DNA of 29,830 nt from Phallusia fumigata (taxonomy: Eukaryota; Chordata; Ascidiacea; Phlebobranchia; Ascidiidae), in NCBI GenBank assembly GCA_008931825.1, contig QXVZ01016760.1, positions 1 to 29,830 of the forward strand, read 5' to 3'. This document shows, piece by piece, positions 8,879 to 20,800 of this stretch (within the stretch, counting starts at the first letter, position 1; each line of letters begins with the position of its first letter). Both the position numbers and the translations under genes were made by a program. The notes below the pieces were generated by a model that saw only the letters and a list, made by a program, of their open reading frames with translations, was not told the origin of the DNA and ran no database searches.

Positions 8879-11800
8879 CTGAAAACACAATTTACCGATA
8901 CGCAGTCTAATTGTTTCTATGTGTAATGTAAGGTTAGACCTTTCCAAACAGATAGGTAAGAAAAAAGATATGGCAAAAGCAGTCAACGAGAACTTTATTC
9001 TCATATTTTAAACTTGTTTGGTACCTACTTTCACAAACTGTTTCCATTCACTTACTGTCAAAAGTTGCAATTTACTTTGAAAATTATGACCTTCTTCACT
9101 AGTTTTTATTAGCTTAAATTAATAACATGCAATTTGATATGTGTTAAATCAACAATGGCACTTATTACATGTACTTTTTGGCCCATTAAGTCCCCAACTG
9201 GTCTTGTCATTGTGACATGCACATTCGAGGTTACCAGACGTTTTTAGATGAATAAAATTCATGCTTAAATGAATCCACCTGAACCATATGGAAACTTAAC
9301 ACCAGAGCATCAAGTGTGAAGACTTAGGTTGGCACAACTGACTTTTACTTCTACTTACACTTATTAGAATTCAAAGCAAAAAATTGCCTTCAGCAAACTT
9401 GCAAATTTAACAGTTACTTTAAACCAAGTTAGTTTGGGTCGGTGGTTCCCAAACTTTTTTGATGCATTCTCCCTTTTGTCAATTCTGTAACTTTCAATTC
9501 CTACTCTACTAGACAATAAGTTATGTAAAGAAGCATTAAAAGGTTTGAAACCAATTGTCTACCTAGGAAGAAATACTACACTTATCATGAATAACTTAAA
9601 TATGAAGTGGAAATACCTCCCTTTAACTCATTAAATTCCTCCCTGGTTGGGAACCACTGGTTCAAGTAACAGTGCCCACATTGTGCAACATGAAAAAGTT
9701 TTTGTCACGCTAAAGTTTCTAACTTTATGTTGCAATTCACCAACAGTAAAAGACCTCTACTTAGTATGTTGCTTAGGCATTTTGATTAAGACTTGTTTTC
9801 ACTGGATTTTCACTGCCAATGTTGGTGTCGAAAATAAAACAAAAAATATTTTCCTACCCAGCTTCTGAGTTTAAACCAGATTTCATGATGAGCAGGGAAT
9901 TAATTTCCACTTGCAGTTCTTCAACATTGATTTGTGAAAGAAATTCTTTTGTGCTTCTCAAATCCTCGATTTGCTCCCGATCCTCTGTTTTAAGCAAATA
10001 AATATGCCAGCTTGTCTTGTTATTTACAGACAATAACTAGTTATAATGTTTTAAAGGTAAGTGCAAATGCAGTACTGTTGTAAAGTTTATAGATTGAATG
10101 CTGGCAGTGCCAAATTTGGTTTCCTGAGCATAAAACTTTTGCAGACTTTCCAACCCCAGTGAGGTATTGCTAGAGGGTGGTTTATTGCTAAGGACTATGG
10201 GGCCAAGCAAGTAACAAATCACAATGACCCAACCAGCAGTCCACTAACATTGTATTCTATTGGGAGATTGGTTGATAAATTTCAACGCTTGCAAGGACAT
10301 TATGGGGTTAAAGGTATTGATATACCCAACAGATAATATGTCCCTTTCAAGAAGGGGGGCCATAAAAATTTATGTACCACTGGTATAGCGTAATAAAGGC
10401 TGACTGCTAAGTAATTGTTTGCTGCTAACTGCTTACATGTTTTTCCAACAGTGATATAAAAAGAAACCTCCTTACCTGACTTTACAATGTTTTGAAAAGG
10501 GTCCTGGTTAAATAGTGATAGTCGCCAAGAAAACCACTCAAACAAGCCCCTTGTATGACAAAGCTTGGATGAATTGGGAATTAACTCAGCTTCTTCAGAG
10601 GGTATCATTAGATCTTTCGTAATGTAAGTGTGCAAACACGTGCTTTCATCACTTTTCATCTAAAGAATATATTATTTGTGAACTACAAACAGCTGCCAAA
10701 AACACCTAGGTAAAGGCTTTGGATCACAAAAAGTTTATAACCCAGATATTCTAAAAAAAAATAGCAAAAAAACTACATGCCAGTTCTGAAAAACAAGGTT
10801 GGCAGTGAAAAGTTGTCTTGTTCTGTACAGACACCATTCTTTATTGACATCCTTAGTAAAACAATGAAATATAGAATATACATGAAAACATTGCAGACCC
10901 TTACCAAAAACATGTTGATTATTTAATGCAATACCCATACCGAGTTTGTAAAAACTACTTAGCTGTAAGTGCTACAGAAACATATTGTTATGCTCCTATG
11001 ATTGTACATATTCTAGCTTTGCGTCTGTAATGCACTTGAGCATCCCATCTGGGACTCAAATAAGAAACTTTTAACAGCAGGGCATGCCAGAATATTGAAG
11101 TTGCAATTGCCAGAGGAGTGTGACTTTCTAAAACTCATTTTGATAGTTTAAGGTTAAAATTCTAGTCACTCTTGTGTGTTTTCTTAAGTGAGAGACATCC
11201 CAAGCATGACTTTCTTTATTCTGTTTGATTGGCTGGAGCAATCAGTGGCACAAGATACTATTTAAACTGATAACAGCAAAAATAGATTTGAAGCAGGCTA
11301 CTCCAAAGCAAATAATTAACCAGTTCAGGCATTAATCTGCTGACCAAAGACAAAATTTAAAAACAAAAAATACATACAACTGACAAATGCTTGACAACAA
11401 TTGTTAGGTTTCGAACAGCATCACAAATTTCTGGCTTTGTTGCTGTTTTTTTCCATACCTCCAGCTTTTGTAGAAGCTTAATTGAAAGCTTTTCCTGCAA
11501 AACCAACAAATTTGAAAGCATTATAACTTATTTACAAATATGTGATGTGCACTTTTTAAGGCATGTGCTTCAAATCCAAGGCAGTAAAAAACCTAAAACA
11601 TGCTAATGGTATAGCAGTTTTTAATCTAGTTTTGCTCTTACAAAAATTAATATGAATGCCACTGCTAGTAATCCCTTCAGAAACCCTAACTCCCTATGGA
11701 TAAATGCCTATGTAGGTTTTTTCAAATGTATATTTATTTCAATGTGGAAAGAAAACTTAGTAGAAAGTATTCGGGCAACTAACAAACAAATAACTCTCTG

Positions 11801-14800
11801 CACAAACAATGTAAGCCTAACTATTTTTAGAATTATAAATTTAATATAAATGTAAAACTTTTTTGGACAAACAGGTATAAAATGTTTTTTTGTTTGTATA
11901 GGTCTTTTCTAGTGCAAATATCACCTATGTTTGGAAAACATGACTAATTTTTTCTTAACTATACTTGACAATTTACTTATATATTGTCTAGAAAATACTA
12001 ATCACCTGTTTAACATTTTTTTCCAATTTCAGAAATATCTTTTCCATGCAAATGTCTTGAAGAAACTCAATGCACTGTACACTCTGCAAACAAAATTGTC
12101 TAGTCAGCTGAAAACAACTTGTTTTTGTTGTTTTGCCAACAAAAAAGACGACCTCTTCTCTTTTAGTGTTGGTAAATGTATTTGTGGTTTACACAAACAA
12201 CTTTACAGTAGATCTGGTGTGAGTTGAAAAAATATTTAGCATGATTTACTACAGTGTGAAGGCAAGGGAAAACGGGAAAAAAGATTATCCTCAGCGCACC
12301 ATTTTTGACATTATCCTCAGCGCTCCATCCTACTAGTTTTTTTCCAGAAACTTAACAATGTGAGGGTAATCTAAGATTTGGGTTAACATCGAATATCAGT
12401 GCTTTTTTCATAGTTCTGTGTTATGATATTTTATGGTACTTTTATAGGTCATAAAAACAAAACTTACTGATTCATCCACTAGCTTTTTGTGCANATTTGT
12501 TTTTTAGACAAGGGTTAGATAAAGTGAACAAAAATAATGATGAGATATTTCAGTTACCTTCCTTACTGGTGACTGTCCCATTGAGTTTTTGCCTTAAATG
12601 TTTAATTGTGATGTTCACATGATAATTCCACAATGATGGATGATCCCAGGGTACAATATCAGGAAAGGGGACAGTTTCATTTTCTGTCTCACCAGAGGGC
12701 ATTTCAAAGACAAGTCTGCAAACAAAACGTTTAAAGTTTTCTGCGCAAGATTTAACAAGCATAAAAACTTAAGGTACATTCTATTTCACTGCAAGACAAT
12801 CCTGAATGACAGCTGATTTTTTACCTTTCTAGATCACTTTGCTGCTTAGTTTCAAGCACAAGTTTTCTTGCTTTGTTTATCATTGAATCTGCTTTTGCAA
12901 ACACTGGCAACAGACAGAACTGTTGAAAGTTTGTTTCCCACTGTTTTCGTTGCTCCATTGACGTAAAATCGCATCTAACTTGGCTCTGGAAAACACAACA
13001 AACTTTAAATTTTTTTTAAAATTTAATTCAGGATTTTTAATACTTTTTTGTGAGAAAACCAAAATTTTTTCCTAACACACTTAAAACGAATGATCACATT
13101 CTTTTTGCAAACAGAAACGTTTTTGTGCTTAATTTTCTGTTCAAAAGCTGTTTACCATATTTGGTTCTGATAGTCGTTTAAAAATTTGATGCAGGAGTAA
13201 AGCTGCATCCTCTTCACTTTTCCCCATTGAGTATGCGAATTGTTGCAAGTCTTTTTTAAGGTGAGACAAGAGTAAATTCTGTGCTTCAACACTGCTGTTC
13301 GACCCAACTAAGCTGTCAAAAAACAAAAGTATAAAGGTAATGTAAAATGTTTAGGCTATTGATCTGGTTTATTCAGAGGTGAAAAGTGTATTTTAGACTG
13401 GCTCTTTTTTACCGCAGATTTCACAAAATATCATAATTTTTTTCAAAATAATAAACTGAAACCAATAGTAGCATTATTGTTTACTAGTATTTTTAAAACA
13501 TGACAGAAGCAGTAAACTCAGTTTAAGGTTTTGGAAGATACAGACACAAACCAATAGTAACTTACATTTGAACATCAGAATTCGTGGCATTGATCAGCAA
13601 GTTTGAATGCAGGAGAAATCTGATCACGCAGACACTCAGTTTGTTGCATTGTCGCTCAGGAGTGGGTTGTAAACTGCGATCTTCAGGTCGTGGTAACTTG
13701 TATCCAGCTTGGCTTGATTCTTTCATTTCACCAGCTCTGTTTCCTGGCATTAGATGTCCTTCCTTATTTTTGATGCCACCAATTGGAGCGTTACAGTCAG
13801 GACACAGCGTACCAGTAAAAACAACATTTGTACAATCACCGACAAAGTAGAGATGGTTATTTGGACAAAAATATTCTTTTGGTGGTTTCTGATTGTACGT
13901 ACTCTTTTCTGCTTTGACAATAGACACCACATCAAAGTAACAGGATTGTGGCATTGTAGGCAGGAACCTGTAGCCTATGGAGTAATGGTTTTGCACTAAA
14001 TTGTACAACTCATTAACCAGGGGATTTAAGGAAGAAACTGTTGTCATCACTGCCACTATAAATAACTCTGAAATAACGTGCTGCAGAAAGTTGTTTGTGT
14101 TGAAAAGGGCTGGAATTTGTAGCACCAGGTCCGTTGCGGCCTTGTTAGCCTTGTCACTGATGTAACAATTTTGTTGCAAGCTGTCAAATATGGATCTGGC
14201 AGTTGCAAGTTTTGTTTTATATCCCACAGTTTCTGACACTGTTCCTGCCCATAACAAAGTGCCAAGGGCTACTTGCATTGCAGATTGTTGGTCATGTACA
14301 GAGGAGATTATGTCCAATAGTTCTGGATCATCCTGTGCAAAGTCAATTTTATTTAAGGTCCGTTTTGTCAATTCTACTTTTTCACCAGCCACAACCAAGA
14401 AGCTAGAAAGTTCTAATGGAATATCAGGATCCGTGGATAGATACTGAGGAACCAATGTTCGGAACTGATCATGATGTACCAACTGTGGAAACATACCAAT
14501 GCCATAACGTCTGCAAAAATTTTTTGTAAAACAAATTTTAACAATTTCAGAATCTATTTGCAAAAACTTTTGGATCATCAGCAGCAATTCCATATTTTTA
14601 CAAGGTGCTTCCAAATCATTGTGCACATCTTCAATGACCCTGTGCAAAATGTATCTTAAATTTGCAGCCACATCAAGATGTTGCAACTGACTGTTGAAAT
14701 CATCATTCTGCACTTTAAAAATTTGTTCTTGAAGTAAATGAGGCATTGATATATTCGTAACTTGCTGGTTTAATGAGTCTTCAATGCAACGTATGTAAAC

Positions 14801-17800
14801 CGCCATGAGTTCCTGTTTGTTTTCCAGCACTTGACCAACAGCTGTGAAATGGGATTCTAATTCATCTTGTATATTAGTTCGGTCAAAACGAAGCAGCAAC
14901 TGCAGAATAAATGACCTAACTGTTGGTGTGTCATCAAATGCAGCAGATTGTAGTGGTGACATTTCTCGTGTTGTTTTATCTTGGATCACAAGATTGTGTA
15001 AGGCGTTAGTAACTAGCTTCTTGGCATCTGTTTGAACAGCCATGGATCCAGGAGCTGGAAAGCAAAGTGAAGAAAGGTATTCAAGGAAAAAGCTCGTGCA
15101 GTTCCCTGAGAGAACATCCATGTCAGATTTTTGCTGTGTTGTTAGTTGTGTGGGTTCAAATATGAACTCATCAGGAAGATCTGTTCTGCATGTTGGGCAC
15201 TTGCGGTCCATTGCAATCAACTTCGTACAATTTAGGCACATAAAGTGTTTGCAAGGTAAAATCACAGGATCGACAACAGTTGAACGTTTGCACTGCTTGC
15301 ATGAAATCTCCTGCCAATCAAGCAAACACATCAGCCGGATTTTGTTGACACTTCCATTCAGGTTTTTGACCAACGTGTTTAAATATTGTTCATTATTTAA
15401 ACCAATTTTTAATGCACCTTTCCACAAGCGTTTTGACCAAGGCAACAGAACCTTAATGTATCCCCTGTAAGCCTCTTCGTTTAAACCAGCAGGGACAAGT
15501 TGTTCAAGGAAGAGTGCACCAAATGCCAGAGCCTTCCAGGTTTTCTGCTGAGTTTCACTTTCAGGGTACTGCAAAATCGCATTTGCCACAGGAGTGATCT
15601 CTCGAATCAAAGCAGCCCAGCTATGATAGTCATTTACTGACTTCAGCTTTTCAGACTTTTCTTTGATTAAATCCAGAGCAGAACTAAAAAGTTCCAGTTG
15701 GATTGTGATTGTGGTCTTGCTGGTTTGCTTTTTTAGCCACAAAGCAACATTTTCCGTTGTTAGTATGCTAGGAAAGACTTTCAGAATGGAGGCCACTTGT
15801 TTCAACTGTTGAGAAAACCTTGTAATCAGAACAAACAGCAGAGCAGGGACATTGCTACACTCTGCAACATCATCATCATAATCAGTTTGCTTTTTGCCGT
15901 AAACAATAATCAACACATCAACAATCATTTGATACTCCAGGGGTTCACCAGATCCACATCTGTAGTGCAAATGCACCAAGTCATGAACAAAACATGTCAA
16001 AACCTGACTAGATTCAGTTTCAAAAGCAGTTCGTAACATACCATTCAACTTTGTGCCTCTTATTTTGGTGTAAAAATGCTCAGGGGCTTTTTGCTGATGC
16101 TTTACAAGTTCCCACTGTTTTTGGAAAAGCCTTAATATTTTTCGACCAAAAGGAAACTGACAAACAAAGTTTTTCGACCCTTTAATACCAAACTGCTGCA
16201 CTTTGTCATAACTGTCCCAGACAAGCCAACAAACTGTNGAAGAGCGCACCAAATGCCAGAGCCTTCCAAGTTTTCTGCTGAGTTCCACTTTCAGGGTACT
16301 GCAAAATCGCATCTGCCACAGGAGTGATCTCTCGAATCAAAGCAGCCCAGCTGTGATAGTCATTCACTGACTTCAGCTTTTCAGATTTCTCTTTGATTAA
16401 ATCCAGAGCAGAACTAAAAAGTTCCAGTTGGATTGTGATTGTGGTCTTGCCGGTTTGCTTTTTTAGCCACAAAGAAACATTTTCTGTTGTTAGTATGCTT
16501 GGAAAGACTTTCAGAATGGAGGCCACTTGTTTCAACTGTTGAGAAAACCTTGTAATCAAAACAAACAGCAGAGCAGGGACATTGCTACACTCTGCAACAT
16601 CATCATCATAATCAGTTTGCTTTTTGCCGTAAACAATAATCAACACATCAACAATCATTTGATACTCCAGGGGTTCACCAGATCCACATCTGTAGTGCAA
16701 ATGCACCAAGTCATGAACAAAACATGTCAAAACCTGACTAGATTCAGTTTCAAAAGCAGTTCGTAACATACCATTCAACTTTGTGCCTCTTATTTTGGTG
16801 TAAAAATGCTCAGGGGCTTTTTGCTGATGCTTTACAAGTTCCCACTGTTTTTGGAAAAGCCTTAATATTTTTCGACCAAAAGGAAACTGACAAACAAAGT
16901 TTTTCGACCCTTTAATACCAAACTGCTGCACTTTGTCATAACTGTCCCAGACAAGCCAACAAACTGTTTTCTCCTCAAACAGGTCAAGCCATACCTGTTT
17001 TAGGTGACAGGTAAGGTTACTTTTCTGGGGACACCAAAGTATGTCAAGGTTTTGGTCCTGATCAATTTCACTGACAATATAAGCCAGCATGGTGGATGTA
17101 AGTTTTCTTAGATGCAGCCACAGTGTCTTCGTAAAGCTTCCTCCTTCCTGGAGAGATGTTGAGGATCCTGCTAAGTTTTTAATCCAAGAGTTTGGTAAAA
17201 TAACTGCAGCAAGCTGGGAATCCCTATCTCTGGCCAGGCTTACAACCTTGTGTGCAAACAGCTTGACAAATTCCCTACAGAAAATGTCATCAGTTGAAAA
17301 TGCAGTCAACAAGTGTTTAAATCTATTGATATTAGCTGGTGGAAAATCAGGTTTAAGTTTGGTAAGAGCCAAAGACAAAGAATGACACAGCAGATGGTGT
17401 AGATCAATGTGAAAATCTGGATCCGCAAAGTTGGAAAGAGTTTTCTGTCCCAGATTTGCATGTAGTCTGTCCAAAATTGTAAGAGCTCCAGAAGCAAACA
17501 ATTCTCCTAATTTCATGTTTCTGATTCTGCTCAATGGTCCCAGATAGTCTGTGGTGACTCTTAGTNGACAAGCCAACAAACTGTTTTCTCCTCAAAGAGG
17601 TCAAGCCATACCTGTTTTAGGTGACAGGTTAGGTTATTTTTCTGGGGACACCAAAGTATGTCAAGGTTTTGGTCCTGATCAATTTCACTGATAATATAAG
17701 CCAGCATGGTGGATGTAAGTTTTCTGAGATGCAACCACAGTGTCTTCGTAAAGCTTCCTCCTTCCTGGAGAGATGTTAAGGATCCCGCTAAGTTTTTAAA

Positions 17801-20800
17801 CCAAGAGTTTTGGAAAATAACTTCAGCAAGCTGGGAATCCTTATCTCTGGCCAGGCTTACAACCTTGTGTGCAAACAACTTGACAAATGCCCTGCAGAAA
17901 ATGTCATCAGTTGAAAATGCAGTCAACAAGTGTTTAAATCTATTGATATTAGCTGGTGGAAAATCAGGTTTAAGTTTGGTAAGAGCCAAAGACAAAGAAT
18001 GACACAGCAGATGGTGTAGATCAATGTGAAAATCTGGATCCGCAAAGTTGGAAAGAGTTTTCTGTCCCAGATTTGCATGTAGTCTGTCCAAAATTGTAAG
18101 AGCTCCAGAAGCAAACAGTTCTCCTAATTTCATGTTTCTGATTCTGCTCAATGGTCCCAGATAGTCTGTGGTGACTCTTAGTTCATCAACAAACACATTG
18201 ATCCATTTTGCGCTGATATAACTTTTGACTTGGTTCTTCGTGTTCTGTGTGGAAGGCCGCTCAACTGTAAAGAGAAAGGCAACAATAAGACGAGCATTGT
18301 GTGATTTCAATTCCTGTTCCTGATTCTGAAGCACATTTGTTACTGCATACTTGGCACAAGCTGTTAGATTAAGTGGTGTGTGAGCCTGTGGACACTGGAT
18401 AAGCAAAATAAATGTTTGAATCTCATCATCAGTTGACTTTTTCGATGTAATTTTGGAGATAAATTTCCGTAGTTTGTCTGAAAACTCATCAGCAGTTTTG
18501 AACTGCTGCAAGGTGATGAGCATTATGGCATATTTTTGCAAATTAAGTGAGCTTTCAAGAATTCTTTGATCGGTGTCAGAAAGAATGTGTGAGAAAGAAG
18601 TCACATCTATCAACACAACACCAGTCTTACATTGGCATTCTGAAAAACTTTTTAGCAAACTAAACAAGTTGTCATGATGTTCGTCTGCAAAATATGTCTG
18701 CTGCCATTTTACAGCCTCCTTCTTTAGGTTTGANCCAGTCTTACATTGGCATTCTGAAAAACTTCTTAGCAAACCAAACAAGTTGTCATGATGTTGGTCT
18801 GCAAAATATTTCTGCTGCCATTTTACAGCCTCCTTCTTTAGGCCTGAGTTTTCCAAGCGTAAAACACTGTCACATGTTGCTGTGTTAAGGAGAAGAGTTT
18901 GAGCAGTTTCATATGTCTTGTTTCCTTTCCCAGCAGTCATCACTGCAGATCCAGCTGTATCTTCCATGTAACCTACAAAGCTATCTTGATTAGTAAACTC
19001 ACATTCCCTTTTGTATGCAGGTTGAGCAACTTTGGAAAAATCTTTTAGCCAAACCTCTAATCTCTTGGCATCCGTTTTTTGATTAGGACTTAGAAGACTC
19101 TTTGTGGTGAAAATGTGCTTCTCAAGTCTGTTGATAAGAGGAATTGGAAACTCGTCATAAACAACATTTTGGTCTTCCATAACAATGAGCCGAAAATTTT
19201 TATGCACTCGACATTTCACCCTGTGACCACCAAGACCCAGATCAACATAACGCTGTCCTGCAAATGTCACATAATGCTGGTTTAATGCATCATACAATGA
19301 TTCATACAGATCTTTCAGGTTAAGCAGTAGAACAGTATTGCCTGCTTCCATGCACATCTTGATGCGGTTGATGTTGCGACATTTTTCAGTGTAGTTGTTG
19401 TCTTGTGGAAAGCTCGAGCCAAACACCACCTCAAACTTTTGTGTTTCGGTGATGTTTCCAAGGAGATCTACTGCTGCCAAGTGATTGGTCATTAGAAGAA
19501 GATAGCGAGTTTCACAAAAGTGAGTGTCTCCTGCATCATGCAGTCGCAAGTTGTCTTTTATCATTTTCTCTAGGGTAATGTCTGGCATTTCTTCATTTGT
19601 CCAGATGTGTTTGAAATTTTCGACAAAAATTGGCATGCAGTCAATTTTTGCTCCATTGAAGTTTCTCTGCACAGCATTAAAGACATCATAGAACTGAGGT
19701 GTTGCCATTTCATCACAGAAAACAGCATAAATCATCTTCAATAGGCCATAGTAATCCCTCAAGCCAAAGAATTCCCTGTCACACAGCTCAAGCTTACCAC
19801 CATGCCTTCGGCTTTGCCTTTTCTCTTCAATTTGCAGATAGGATTTTGTAACTGCATCCACTATTTCTGAAACTTCATCATACTCTGTGGTGTGAGAGGA
19901 AAATATTCCCATTGCTGTAAGTTGCAGATCATCCTTAGTTGGTGCTCCACGATGCACAAACAGTCCACGGTTCATCTTCGCAGGATCCAGAGCCCAATTT
20001 GAAATTCCAACAAATCCAACCCTCTTTTGCATTTCATTTTCATTTTGATGTTTATCATAAGTGGTTAGTTCACTGTTTGTAACACCACTTTCCAGTAATG
20101 GATGCAAAACTTTTAGGGGCATCTTAGGTGAATCCTCAGCCAAGCCAATTTCATCCAGGACTACAACAGCAACAAATTTTGTGGCATCTTGTTTTTTCTG
20201 CAGACTGGCGCATTGCTTGAACACACTTTCAATGCCAACTGCATCAGTTACTGGACTGCACTGGAAAGACAAAACATGGATCTGTTTGAGTTTCTGAAAC
20301 ACTTCGTTATTTGAGTTTTGTCCTTGCATTGCATCTGTGACAATAGTTTTTGCCAGGGATTTTGAACTTCCAGGTTTGCCAATGAGGAATAGTGGTATCC
20401 GCATCTCAGAGCACATCACAATCATAAAAACATTTTCTCTCAGTGCCTCATTTGAGGCAATGTCTCTTCCAAGAGTAATGGCTTCAAGAAACACAGATTG
20501 GCAGGCAACAATCTCCTGGTCTATTGCCTGTTCAGTCATTGCAATCTGGGCCCCTGCAAGACAATCGGAAAGCAATTCTCTGTACTCAGTCCTCTCAGAC
20601 AGTGTAACATGGTAGCACATTCCAACAGCTTGAATTAATGCTTGAATAGCTAAAGTGAGTGGCTGAGGAGTTGTAGTTTTCCTGGCATCGTTTGTCAAAG
20701 TAAAGAGCCACTGTCCATTTTGAAAGAACCACTTCAAGCTCACCAAACAACGCTCAACATCTCGCAAACTGACAAACAAACATTCTTGGCGATTTTCTCT

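Noticed and set aside
15042-15470. 142-codon plus-strand open frame
   Set aside because: It is the antisense shadow of the RING-encoding part of the RNF213-like giant exon.
16206-17579. Apparent separate minus-strand gene between two n's
   Set aside because: It is the same RNF213-like exon displaced into another frame by the overlap junctions.
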